DNA from: Nocardia brasiliensis
GTDB taxonomy: Bacteria > Actinomycetota > Actinomycetes > Mycobacteriales > Mycobacteriaceae
Direction: 5' to 3'
NCBI RefSeq assembly: GCF_011801125.1
Contig: NZ_CP046171.1
Coordinates: 7,564,001-7,628,000, forward strand
Length of the DNA: 64,000 nucleotides
The notes under the pieces are model-generated. The model was not told the origin of the DNA, searched no databases, and saw only the letters and a program-made list of their open reading frames with translations. A program made the position numbers and the translations under genes. Positions 1 to 8,591 of this stretch are shown in pieces (positions within the stretch are counted from its first letter, which is position 1; every line of letters starts with the position of its first letter).

Positions 1-1930
1 CGAGACTGCCGCCGCCGCTCAGGCCGGTTCCGGCGATGATCTGCCGAGCCGCGTCGGCCTTGTTGACCAGCGCGGGAACCGTGGGCGCAGCGGCGGTTCC
101 GCCGAAGTCGCCTGCCAGCTGGACGAGTCCCTTGACGGTGCTCGTCGCATCAGGCGCGGTTCCTCCCCCGCTGCCGGGCGTCTGCCAGCTGGCGTTGCCC
201 TCGGCGTCGCTGGTGAGCACCCGCGCTGCGCCTGCGCCGTTGGTGACCCGCAGGCTGCCTGTGGTCGTTGTTCCAGCGACCGAAAGGTTCGACGAGGAGC
301 GAAGATTGGGAAATCGTGCTTGCCCTCGCCGGAGCACATTCCAGTACTGGGGAAAGTCCGCGTCGGAGAAATCCGGGCGCAGGGTCGTGACGAGGTTGGC
401 GGCAAAGCCCTCGATGGCCTCGTCGCCGCCTGCGGCGAAGACGAGCTCGGTCATCATCGTGCCTTGGTCTTCGTTGAACTCGCACGCGATCAGTGACGGC
501 TGACGGCACCGGTTGAGCTGGATACCAACGCTTTTCGCCCCGATCTTGCAGCCGATCATGGCGAAACTCGACGGACCGCCGACACCGAGGGTGCCGACGA
601 TGAGCCCGTAGTCGCTGCCTTCGAACCAGCACGACTCGAAAATCCATGTGGCACCGACGCCTTCGATAACGACGTGCGCGGCGGTGGTCGTTGCGCCGTC
701 GGCGATGAATTCGGTTGCGACCGCGGCCAGCCCGGAGGAGTTACCCGCCCCGGCTCCTTTGATGCCGTTGTAGCAGTTGACCACCTTGGAGTTGGTGATC
801 TCGTTCTGGATGGCGTCGGTCTGGAGGCCGACACCGAGGTTGGCCAGCACGGTGTTGTGGATTCGGGTGTTGCCGGTGTTGGCGACCAGGCGCAGGCCGG
901 TCTGGTTCCGGTACGTCGCGCCGGTCGCGCTGGTATGAGCTCCGCGGATGCGGACGTCGTCGAGGGCGATCTGGAAGCAGCCTGACAGTGTGATCGCGGT
1001 TGCCCCGGCGCCGCTGAGGTGGATACCGAGCGAGCGGAAGGCGATGTCCTGCTTGCCGGTCAGGGTCAACAGGGTGTCGGTGCCGGAGTAGCGGATCTCC
1101 GAGCGCAGTGGCCCCTCGCCGATGAGGCGGCTGCCGTCGGCGAGGTCCGGGAGCGTGGTGACCGGGTAGGTGCCTGCGGGGAAATACAGCGGGCGCCCTG
1201 CCGCGGCGGTGTAGGCCGCAGTGATCGCCGCGGTGTCGTCGGCGACGCCGTCGCCGAGGGCTCCGTGGTCACGCACGTTCACCATGAGCTCGCCGCGCGG
1301 CACGGCCCCGTCGGCGCGGGCGAGGCTGGCCTGCACTGTGGCCCCGAGGTCGAGAGCGGGTATCCCGGTGCTGGGTTTGGTGTAGGTGCCCGCGCCGATG
1401 CTGGCGCGCGCGGTCTGGCTGTCGGCGGCCGTGAGGATCGAGCGGCCGACGGCGCTGGAATCGGTGATGCCGGTGGAGGTCACGACGGCGGAGACGTGGA
1501 CGTTGCCGTGGTCGTCGGGTTCGAGCCCGTTGACGGTGCGGACGTAGGAGACGCGGTAGTCCGGCGGGACAACGAGCTCGGAGTTCCAGTCGGTCAGAAA
1601 GACGCTGGTCTGATTCTTGAAGACCTGGATGATGCCGTTCTCGACGCGGTGTGTGCCGTCGGCCTCGGTCCAGGTCGCGTTGATCAGGTAGGACCAGCCC
1701 ATGACGGCGTCGGTGGTTCCGGCGGCGACGAATCCGTCCTGGTCGACTGCGGGCAGCAGCACCCAGCCCATGGCGGGGAAGGTGGTGCACATGCTCGACA
1801 GGTGCTGGCCGGTCGGTGTCCACACCAGATCGCGTGAGGGGATAGCGGTGATGCTGGCCGTCCGCACAGCGCCCGCCGTGGACGGCAGTGCGGCGACCTG
1901 GACTGTGATCACGCCGGGCGGAATGCTCAT
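1..1930 (-). CDS. Pectin-lyase-fold tail spike/minor tail protein (3' end outside window)
   Basis: Open frame of at least 643 codons running off the left edge. It starts at an ATG preceded by AAAGGGGG, 4 nt after the upstream stop. Around residues 216-275 it has a Pectate_lyase_3-type segment: VNVRDHGALGDGVADDTAAI, then a YFPAGTY motif, the usual start of a right-handed beta-helix. The following region is rich in short beta-helix-like repeats (N, G, T, I, V). Residues 1 to about 190 look like a virion-binding N-terminal domain. Family knowledge: such proteins are tail spikes or fibres that bind or cleave surface polysaccharide. Position after the lysis genes is unusual but the reading is clear. 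No catalytic residues can be assigned. Confidence 0.85.
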   Translation of the reverse strand, partial: MSIPPGVITVQVAALPSTAGAVRTASITAIPSRDLVWTPTGQHLSSMCTTFPAMGWVLLPAVDQDGFVAAGTTDAVMGWSYLINATWTEADGTHRVENGIIQVFKNQTSVFLTDWNSELVVPPDYRVSYVRTVNGLEPDDHGNVHVSAVVTSTGITDSSAVGRSILTAADSQTARASIGAGTYTKPSTGIPALDLGATVQASLARADGAVPRGELMVNVRDHGALGDGVADDTAAITAAYTAAAGRPLYFPAGTYPVTTLPDLADGSRLIGEGPLRSEIRYSGTDTLLTLTGKQDIAFRSLGIHLSGAGATAITLSGCFQIALDDVRIRGAHTSATGATYRNQTGLRLVANTGNTRIHNTVLANLGVGLQTDAIQNEITNSKVVNCYNGIKGAGAGNSSGLAAVATEFIADGATTTAAHVVIEGVGATWIFESCWFEGSDYGLIVGTLGVGGPSSFAMIGCKIGAKSVGIQLNRCRQPSLIACEFNEDQGTMMTELVFAAGGDEAIEGFAANLVTTLRPDFSDADFPQYWNVLRRGQARFPNLRSSSNLSVAGTTTTGSLRVTNGAGAARVLTSDAEGNASWQTPGSGGGTAPDATSTVKGLVQLAGDFGGTAAAPTVPALVNKADAARQIIAGTGLSGGGSL

Positions 1931-1934
1931 GGGG

Positions 1935-2372
1935 TTACCCCCTTTCGATCTCCGCTTTGAGGTCGTCGGACATCTCGGGTGCGGGGATGTTGTGGTCTGC
2001 GGCGACTTCGAGGAAGTCGCGCAGTACCGAAACAGCGTGCCGCAGTAGCTTTTTGAGCCGATCCTGTTCGGCGTCGCTGGCGCGGAGTTTGGTTTCGAGG
2101 ATGTCGACACGTGCCATCAGGTCGGCGAGTTCTCGCCGGTAGGTCTCAAGTGTCGCGACGAGCATTTTGTTGACGTCGCGCGCCATTTCGAGCTGGAGCT
2201 CGGAGACGCGCAGATCGTGCTCGGCGAGTTCGAGCCGGTCATGTTGGGCTTCGGTGTCGGTGGGATGGTCTCGTCGGCGCCGGGCGGTGAGCATGCTGGC
2301 CGTGCGGCGGGCGGCCTCCACGCCGAGGCCGCCGCCAGCGAAGGTCGCGATGCTGACCCAGTCGATACTCAC
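1935..2372 (-). CDS. Membrane-anchored coiled-coil protein of the lysis cassette
   Basis: 145 residues, GTG start overlapping the holin stop as GTGA. A short glycine-rich hydrophobic segment (about residues 5-20, WVSIATFAGGG) could be a membrane anchor. Residues 35-120 are charged and heptad-like, predicting a long coiled coil (LEDAEH.., LETKLRASDAEQDRLKKLL). It sits directly after the holin, so a spanin-like or holin-partner role is possible by analogy with DUF2746-type actinophage proteins. This is inference; no family signature is certain. Confidence 0.6.
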   Translation of the reverse strand: MSIDWVSIATFAGGGLGVEAARRTASMLTARRRRDHPTDTEAQHDRLELAEHDLRVSELQLEMARDVNKMLVATLETYRRELADLMARVDILETKLRASDAEQDRLKKLLRHAVSVLRDFLEVAADHNIPAPEMSDDLKAEIERG

Positions 2373-2599
2373 CGGAGCGCCGCGCGTTCGGCGTGGGCTT
2401 TGGGTGCGATGACGGCGCCGCGGATGAACCAGCCCGCCACGATCGGTGCGACGATTCCGTAGATGGTGACCGTGGTGTCGATCCAGCTGACGTCGACGGC
2501 CCGGCCGAGAACGACGGCCACGACGGCGGAGATCGCGACGAGTACCGAGCGCACGAGCGCGGGTTCCATCTGCGCCAGGCGCAGCAGGCGCGCTTTCAC
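2369..2599 (-). CDS. Holin, two transmembrane segments
   Basis: 76 residues with a basic N terminus, hydrophobic segments at about residues 16-34 (VRSVLVAISAVVAVVLG) and 42-62 (TVTIYGIVAPIVAGWFI) and a charged tail. Size, topology and position immediately after the endolysin fit a class II holin, which forms the inner-membrane lesion that releases endolysin. GTG start overlaps the endolysin stop by GTGA, so translation is coupled. No sequence family is recognised beyond topology. Confidence 0.75.
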   Translation of the reverse strand: MKARLLRLAQMEPALVRSVLVAISAVVAVVLGRAVDVSWIDTTVTIYGIVAPIVAGWFIRGAVIAPKAHAERAALR

Positions 2600-3858
2600 T
2601 TCGCTTCCAGCTTCTCGATACGGGCAGCCAGCGCGGGCAGTGCGGCGGCGATGGTGTCGAGCTGGGCGGCGAGCTGAGCAGCCTTGTCGACGAGGGTGAG
2701 GTTCTGACCGTCGCGGTTCTGGCCGAGCTGTGCCCAGCCGTTGCCGCCGGGGCCGCGCAGCTGTTCCCAGATTTCGGTGAGCTGGCGTGCCTGTTCAGGG
2801 TTCATGTCGTTGCCTTCCGTGAGAGCCGACCACTGTCCGTAATCGGTTGTGAGAGCGATGTTCTGGTCGCATTGGACGCCGCCGACGTAGGCGTAGCCCG
2901 CGTTGTTGAGCTGGCGCAGTTGAGCGCGGGGGTCGACATTCCCGCCCGACCACGCCTCGCACTGCCACGCCCAGGCGGCGGTGCCGTTGTCGAGGCAGCG
3001 CCGCACGACCCAGTAACCGCCGTACACGCCGACGTTCTCGGCGCCGACGACTGAGGCCGCGCCACGTAGGTAGTCGTCGATGGCGTCCTGCTCCCATTCG
3101 GCGGCGTCCCAGTCGGCGCTGAAGTAGATCGGGCGGTCGGACCGGCCCCCGCATCGAAGGACATGTGCGAGTGCGGCATTGGCGTCGTCGACGCCTGCCT
3201 GCCAGCCGTCGCGCATGCGATCGGCCCAGGTCTCCCAGTTGCTGACGATCTCGATGCCGCAGGCGCGGTAGTCGTCGGCTTCCCAGGGGAGCAACTGCTT
3301 GCCGGGCAGTGACCGGCCGCCGTCGGAGAGGTATCGCACGACGAAGCTGAAGCCTGCGTCGCGGATGGCTGCGGCGCCGGGGCGGCCCCCGGCGAAGTCC
3401 AGACCAGTGAGGGGCATTGGTGTGTCGTCACTTTCGCCGATGTAGCTGGCCTCGGCCAGCCACGGGAGGGGGTCGATTTTGGTGTTGGGGTCGTAGCCGC
3501 GCGGCATCACCGACAGGTGCAGGTGCGGGCCGGAGGATTGGCCGTTGCTGCCGACGTAGGCGATGAGTTGCCCGGCGTCGACGTGGTCGCCGACCCGCAG
3601 GCCGGTGGTTCGTGCGTCCCACATATGGCCGTATTCGGTGACGCCGCCGCCTTCGTGGTCGGCGTGGTCGAGCACGATCCATTCGCCGTAGCCGGAGGCG
3701 GCACCGATGTAGAGCACGGTCCCGGCTTGGCAGGCGTAGATGGGGGTGCCGTCGAAGGCGGCGAAGTCCTGCCCGGCGTGGAATCCGCCCCACCGCGGAC
3801 CGAACCCCGAGGAGAGCTCGAAGGAATTGCGGGCCAGAGGCCAATAACGTGCGCTCAT
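2596..3858 (-). CDS. Endolysin: M23 peptidase plus DUF1906 glycosidase-like domain
   Basis: 420 residues from the ATG that overlaps the preceding stop (ATGA); the frame extends upstream but that part lies inside the previous gene. Residues 15-120 form an M23 zinc endopeptidase: HxxxD at H27/D31 and HLH at H112-H114. Residues about 146-350 match the DUF1906/Rv2525c-like glycoside-hydrolase fold (LDFAGG, VVRYL, IYFSADWD, GVYGGYWV). A C-terminal heptad-rich tail (about 385-420) may oligomerise the enzyme. Together the domains would cut peptide cross-links and possibly glycan of peptidoglycan at lysis. Known combination in phages of mycolata. Confidence 0.9.
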   Translation of the reverse strand: MSARYWPLARNSFELSSGFGPRWGGFHAGQDFAAFDGTPIYACQAGTVLYIGAASGYGEWIVLDHADHEGGGVTEYGHMWDARTTGLRVGDHVDAGQLIAYVGSNGQSSGPHLHLSVMPRGYDPNTKIDPLPWLAEASYIGESDDTPMPLTGLDFAGGRPGAAAIRDAGFSFVVRYLSDGGRSLPGKQLLPWEADDYRACGIEIVSNWETWADRMRDGWQAGVDDANAALAHVLRCGGRSDRPIYFSADWDAAEWEQDAIDDYLRGAASVVGAENVGVYGGYWVVRRCLDNGTAAWAWQCEAWSGGNVDPRAQLRQLNNAGYAYVGGVQCDQNIALTTDYGQWSALTEGNDMNPEQARQLTEIWEQLRGPGGNGWAQLGQNRDGQNLTLVDKAAQLAAQLDTIAAALPALAARIEKLEAK

Positions 3859-4259
3859 GGGTGTGCCCTCCATGCGGGGTCGTCGGCGCGCAGCGCGGCG
3901 CGCAGGCCGTCGAGGAAGCACCCGTTCTGCGCGCAGGATTTGTACATGCGGACATACAGCTCGCAGGTCTCGTCCTTGAGCCCCTGGAAGGCGCGATCAG
4001 CCTCGAGGAGTTCGACGAACCAGCGCACGGCCCCTGTCCCGGTTGCCTCGGTTCCGGCTGCGCCGTGGACGATTTCGTTGTGCGGGTCGTAGGCGGGGTC
4101 GTCGCTTTTGATCGCGTCGTACAGGGCTGGGACGACCTTGTTGTGGATGTAGAGCAGATCGACCGAAAGTCCCTCGATACCAGTGAATTTCCGCTGGCCG
4201 AAGCCGTCGAGGACAACGCCGACGAAGAACTGTTTGACGTGCGCGAGCTTGTCTGTCAC
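3855..4259 (-). CDS. Hypothetical protein between minor tail and lysis genes
   Basis: 134 residues, GTG start overlapping the upstream stop (GTGA) and ATGA overlap with the endolysin. Sequence is acidic and helical with scattered Cys (YKSCAQNGC near residue 110). I see no membrane segment or known motif. Its place in a fully coupled operon suggests a virion or lysis-related accessory role. Function unknown. Confidence 0.75.
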   Translation of the reverse strand: MTDKLAHVKQFFVGVVLDGFGQRKFTGIEGLSVDLLYIHNKVVPALYDAIKSDDPAYDPHNEIVHGAAGTEATGTGAVRWFVELLEADRAFQGLKDETCELYVRMYKSCAQNGCFLDGLRAALRADDPAWRAHP

Positions 4260-5164
4260 GTGGCCTCCCGCAGGTAGAAGAACGGCAGTTTGGTGGAGCG
4301 GTCGTAGTTGAGATCGGACTCGGCGACGAATGCGGGCATCGCGCTGTAGGTCCCGGCGTAGGCGTAGTTCTTGCGGGGGTACGCGGTCTCGGAGCGGTTG
4401 AGATCGGCGAGCGTGGTGCACATCAGTGCGGCGGCGGTCTGAATCAGCCCGGTCTGTTGGAGCACGCCGATGGCGTAGATCTCGTGCTGGCGGGCGTTGA
4501 TGGTGACGCCGAGGGAGAACCGGTGCTCGGTGTTGCGTGTGGTCACCGAGTTCGCGATGTTCACCGTGGCCGAGCCAGGGTTGAGCAGGGTCAGCGCGCC
4601 GGTGGCGGTGTCCATTTTGAATACGCCGAGGTAGCAGCCGTTGATACCGGCGAAGGTCTGGCTGTTGCCGGAGATGAACCCCACTTCGGACAAGGCGCAG
4701 TCCTTGGTGACGCGGATGAAGCCGAGTTCGAGGTAGTTGGTGCCGTTGCCGGAGGGCTGGTAGTCCGGTACCCGGTTGAGCGTGTGGGAGTGCGATCCAG
4801 ACTGGCTGCCGCCGGACGCGGTCGACGGTGCGCTTCCGAATGACAGCTGGGTTCGAGGAAAGGTGGACTGCTCGGCGCGCGAGAGGGTCTTCCACAGGTC
4901 GGTGGATAACGGGATCTCACCCATCGAGGGCTTGCCGTTGGCGACGACGTGCGCTGCGTTGGCGGTGTTCTGGGCGGTGTCGGCGGTGGCTTGTGCGCGG
5001 ATGGCCTTATTGATCGCGTCGGCGGCCTGCTGGCGTAGCTGGGTGGCCCACCCGCGCAGGTTGATGATGCCGCCGGTGGTCTGGGTGATCGCGTCGGCGA
5101 TGTTGGCGCCGATCAGATCTCCGAGCGCGGTGCCGAATGCCTGCATGAACTGTGGGCTGGGCAT
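4256..5164 (-). CDS. Minor tail protein
   Basis: 302 residues; start chosen at the ATG in the ATGA overlap with the preceding gene, because upstream codons are only overlap frame. Residues 1-85 are Ala/Gln-rich and helical (repeated ADAINKA/ATADTAQNTANAA pattern, likely a trimeric coiled coil). The rest is a beta-rich domain (LELGFIRVTKDCALSEVGFI). This layout is common in actinophage tail-tip fibres. Located between other minor tail genes and the lysis cassette. Exact partner unknown. Confidence 0.75.
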   Translation of the reverse strand: MPSPQFMQAFGTALGDLIGANIADAITQTTGGIINLRGWATQLRQQAADAINKAIRAQATADTAQNTANAAHVVANGKPSMGEIPLSTDLWKTLSRAEQSTFPRTQLSFGSAPSTASGGSQSGSHSHTLNRVPDYQPSGNGTNYLELGFIRVTKDCALSEVGFISGNSQTFAGINGCYLGVFKMDTATGALTLLNPGSATVNIANSVTTRNTEHRFSLGVTINARQHEIYAIGVLQQTGLIQTAAALMCTTLADLNRSETAYPRKNYAYAGTYSAMPAFVAESDLNYDRSTKLPFFYLREAT

Positions 5165-6012
5165 CAGATCGGCACCACGTCGATCATGAACTGGCCGTTG
5201 GTGTTCACGGTGTTCCAGTTGTCGGTCGTGCTGGCGGTCTGGACCGCGACCAGATACAGCGTCGCTGCGGTACCTGCCGCGATTTGGCCGTAGGTGCTGG
5301 TGCCGGTGATCGCGCCGCCGAAATGCGGGACCACGTTCACCGGGACCGGTCCGGCGCCGGTCACGCCAAGGCCGTAGCCGACGATGTCCCCGGCGACCGG
5401 ATCGCCCAGGCGCACAACAGCATCGACGTGGACGTTGGGTGTGCCGCCGACGTAGAGGTGTGCCGAGGCGCGGGGCCGCCACGCCCACGGCTGGGCGGGT
5501 ATGCCGATGGTGGAGACGACGTAGCTGCCCGCGTTGCCGTTGTAGGGCGCGTTGAAGGCGGAGATGAACGGGCCGATCACCCGCCGTGGCGGCCCGGCCA
5601 CGAGTTTCGCGGTGGCTGCGGAATAGATCAGCTCCCAGCCGTCCTGGATACCGGTCGAGACGACGTCGCCTGCGGTGAGCACCGCGGCGTTGGTGCCCGC
5701 GGCTCCTTGCTGGCCGGAGTTGAGGTGGATATCGAGGTCATAGACCGAGGCCGTGCCCGCGCCACCGGGCGAGACCAGCGTCCATGTGGGCGCGGGAGGC
5801 GTTGTGCCGTACGGGACTTGGTGCACAACGACGTTGCGGAACCTCGGCGGCACGCCGGGTTCACCGTTGACCAGCGCGGGCAGATTACTGACACCGCCCG
5901 CCGGAGTAAGTGTGAGAGTGGCGACGCCGGTCGAGAGGGGGTCGGTGGCGCCGGAGAAGGTGACAGAGCCGGTCCAGGTGATCGACCCATCGGGATTGGT
6001 GGTGATGGGCAC
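5164..6012 (-). CDS. Minor tail protein, beta-rich
   Basis: 282 residues, GTG start with AAGGGGG upstream. Gly/Thr/Val-rich with no long helices. The middle (about 70-130) carries a GQQGAAGTNAA segment like the collagen-type linker of tail fibres, then a DGWELIYSAATAKLV piece often seen in tail-tip proteins. Position in the tail operon supports a structural tail-tip role. Specific receptor function cannot be read from the sequence. Confidence 0.75.
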   Translation of the reverse strand: MPITTNPDGSITWTGSVTFSGATDPLSTGVATLTLTPAGGVSNLPALVNGEPGVPPRFRNVVVHQVPYGTTPPAPTWTLVSPGGAGTASVYDLDIHLNSGQQGAAGTNAAVLTAGDVVSTGIQDGWELIYSAATAKLVAGPPRRVIGPFISAFNAPYNGNAGSYVVSTIGIPAQPWAWRPRASAHLYVGGTPNVHVDAVVRLGDPVAGDIVGYGLGVTGAGPVPVNVVPHFGGAITGTSTYGQIAAGTAATLYLVAVQTASTTDNWNTVNTNGQFMIDVVPI

Positions 6013-6033
6013 TGAGGTACCCCCTTGATGAAA

Positions 6034-7668
6034 TCAGTTGGAGGACAGCATCGCGATCTGCATCGCGGACTTGAAACCGGAGAGCTGGCGTTGCAATTTC
6101 GCCCACGGGGATTCCTGGGCGGACCCGTCACCGATTTTGGTCAGCACGGTGACGCGTTCGTTGCGATCATCCGTCGCATCGATTTCGGTGATGTAGTCGG
6201 TGTAGAGCTTCCCGGCGTGAATCCACGACATCAGATCACCATTTTGATAATCGCGTCCGAGGCTGTACGGGATTCCGTCATACATCACCGCCTGGCAGCT
6301 CGTATAGCCGCGCGTATCCCACATAGCGATTTCGAGAGCGAAGAATTCGTCGAGGGTGTAGGCGGTTGATCCTGTGCCGGTGAAGAATTCGGGAAACCCG
6401 AACCGGCCGAGCTTGAATCGGCGTTTGGCGTTCTCGATCTGCTGGAACGCGAGGATGATGTTGTCGAACAATCCATCCAGCAGCGTGGAGCTGATACCCG
6501 CGGCGCCGAGCACCGTGAGGATCTCGGACAGGATCAACTCGAAGATCACGTCGATGATTTTGTTCACCCACGATGGTGACCGCCCGCCGCCGACGACGGT
6601 GTAGGCCAGCGGGTGATGCTCGGTGATGTGGCATTCCTTGATGCCTGACCGCGGGACATCGGGCAGCAGCACCGTCCAGGGCCGGACCCAGTTCACCCCG
6701 AACGCTGGCGCGAGATTGATTCCCTCGGGCCGGTATTCGGAGTCGGCGAACGGGTCGAGGATTTCACCGAGCATGCCATCGGCGATATCGACGGCTTCTT
6801 TGATCAGCCCGTCGACGATCGTGCCGGTCGGGCCGGTGACACCGGACTTGTCCTTGATCCGCACGACCACGCAGGCTTCGTTCAGGGTGTACCACTGTGG
6901 ACAGGGCTGCGGGTCGCCGGGCCGCCACGCTTCGGCAGACAGATCGATACCGTTGTCCTTACACACCTGCTCGCTCAAGGTCGCGACCGTGTCCATACGA
7001 CCCGATATGGCAACCCATTTCGACGTATCGGTGAGCGGGTTGATCGGCACGACCGCGATCGGGGTGAGAAGCCCTTCCTTCATTACCGCCGTCGCGAACC
7101 ACGCGGCCGGATTGAGGATGTTGTTGACGACCTCCCACAACCCGAGTTGTAACCGAATGGCTTGCTCGAAGCACATGGCAGCCAGGACAGTACATGCCGG
7201 GCCGATATAGATGGCTTCCTTGGGTACCTGGAATTGGATGGGGAGCAGAAAATTCGGCCATACGAGGATTCGGTGGAACCACTGCCAGTCCGAAATCAGT
7301 TGCAGCGTATAGGTTGCTACGCCGTCGACGAGATCCCAGCTGGCGGTATCCACGCGACCGGTCCACTTGTAGCCGTTGACCTCGGCGATGATCGGCACGA
7401 CGGTGGTCCGGCAGCGCATCGCATACGCGCCGAGGGGGTCATCGCCGTTGAGGACGATGGTGCCTGTCGAGGTCGCGTTTCGTTTCCAGACGATGTTGGC
7501 CGAGATATAGTCGGTGATTTCGCCGTGGCCGCCGTATTCGTTGTCGAGAATCTCGATGACGAATTCGGGGTGGCGAGCGCGCTTTTCGTCGTTCTGGCGT
7601 TTCAGCTCGGTGTCGACCGCCCGCATGACCAGACGGGAGTCCAGGGTGTCGAGGTCGATCGGAGTCAT
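6034..7668 (-). CDS. Gp37/Gp68-like minor tail protein (tail hub)
   Basis: 544 residues; ATG in ATGA overlap with the distal tail gene. N-terminal part (IANIVWKRNATSTGTIVLNG.. YKWTGRVDTASWDLVDG) is typical of the Siphovirus ReqiPepy6 Gp37-like family found at the tail tip of actinophages. A hydrophobic helical segment near residues 350-400 (IIDVIFELILSEILTVLGAAG) is notable. It is expected to form the hub that links the distal tail ring to fibres. Family call rests on order and motif resemblance. Confidence 0.8.
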   Translation of the reverse strand: MTPIDLDTLDSRLVMRAVDTELKRQNDEKRARHPEFVIEILDNEYGGHGEITDYISANIVWKRNATSTGTIVLNGDDPLGAYAMRCRTTVVPIIAEVNGYKWTGRVDTASWDLVDGVATYTLQLISDWQWFHRILVWPNFLLPIQFQVPKEAIYIGPACTVLAAMCFEQAIRLQLGLWEVVNNILNPAAWFATAVMKEGLLTPIAVVPINPLTDTSKWVAISGRMDTVATLSEQVCKDNGIDLSAEAWRPGDPQPCPQWYTLNEACVVVRIKDKSGVTGPTGTIVDGLIKEAVDIADGMLGEILDPFADSEYRPEGINLAPAFGVNWVRPWTVLLPDVPRSGIKECHITEHHPLAYTVVGGGRSPSWVNKIIDVIFELILSEILTVLGAAGISSTLLDGLFDNIILAFQQIENAKRRFKLGRFGFPEFFTGTGSTAYTLDEFFALEIAMWDTRGYTSCQAVMYDGIPYSLGRDYQNGDLMSWIHAGKLYTDYITEIDATDDRNERVTVLTKIGDGSAQESPWAKLQRQLSGFKSAMQIAMLSSN

Positions 7669-8591
7669 TCCGGCCACCTCCGATACGGAGTCAAGCTGGC
7701 GATGACTTTGGTCTGCGCGGCGACGGCGCCGGTGACCTTGCATGGGATGTGGACCGCGCGCCCGCGCGGGATCGGGGTAGTGAATCGGCCGGTGAGCAGC
7801 TCGTACATGTTGACGCCGGTATTGATTTCGGTGATGGCGCGCAGGCGCGGCAGGGTGGTGACCAGCACCTGCACCCCGGCGGGAACGGGTCCGAAGGCGA
7901 CGGTGTTGTTCGAGACCCCGTCCCCGAAGGTGAACGTGCCCGGCCCGCGCAACACGAACCGCGCCCAGCCGTCTTGGTCGCCGCGGTTCCACAGCGGCAA
8001 GAAGTTAGGCGCGCCCACACCTTTCGGGTCAGCAAGGTTCGTCGGCGAGTTCGCGACCAAGGCGGAGACCGAGTCGAAGCTGGTCCAGAACGGGAGGTCC
8101 GCGCGGGCCGCCCACGTGAAGTCCTGCATGGTCATCGACGCCGGGGAGTTCTTGAACACCTCGCCGGGCTGTTTGAGCAGGCGCAGATCGGTCCACCATT
8201 CCCCGTACTGGCGGCTGTAAAAGCACAGGCGGCCTTGAGTCCTGGTGTCCCAGGAGTTGATCCAGTTATGGGCGGTGATGCGGTAGGCGCGCGCAGATCG
8301 ACCCGAGATGGTGATCCCGATGTCGATCTCTGCGGCCTCCCACACCGTGTCTTCCCACGTGACGCCGTCCTGGCGCGCGGATTGCTGGTCCAGGTGCTTG
8401 AAACCACCCATGAGCCCGCTGATTTCGCGCATCGACACCCCGTCCTGCACGCCGGGCATCGGAGCCAGTCCACCGGAGAGCGGCCAGCGCGAACCGTCCG
8501 CGCCGACCCAGGTGATCACCGTTTCGTCCTCTGCCAGAAACGAATTGAGCTGCCACAGGTTCGGCGGCGAGGACGGGATGTGCAGGGTCAC
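7665..8591 (-). CDS. Distal tail (Dit-like) minor tail protein
   Basis: 308 residues, GTG start overlapping the tape-measure stop (GTGA). It directly follows the tape measure gene, the conserved slot for the distal tail protein. Contains beta-rich Dit-like content (VTWEDTVWEAAEIDIGITI, GPVPAGVQVLVTTLP, a sleeve-plus-galectin-like arrangement is plausible). Would cap the tail tube and nucleate the baseplate. Function inferred mainly from synteny. Confidence 0.8.
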   Translation of the reverse strand: MTLHIPSSPPNLWQLNSFLAEDETVITWVGADGSRWPLSGGLAPMPGVQDGVSMREISGLMGGFKHLDQQSARQDGVTWEDTVWEAAEIDIGITISGRSARAYRITAHNWINSWDTRTQGRLCFYSRQYGEWWTDLRLLKQPGEVFKNSPASMTMQDFTWAARADLPFWTSFDSVSALVANSPTNLADPKGVGAPNFLPLWNRGDQDGWARFVLRGPGTFTFGDGVSNNTVAFGPVPAGVQVLVTTLPRLRAITEINTGVNMYELLTGRFTTPIPRGRAVHIPCKVTGAVAAQTKVIASLTPYRRWPE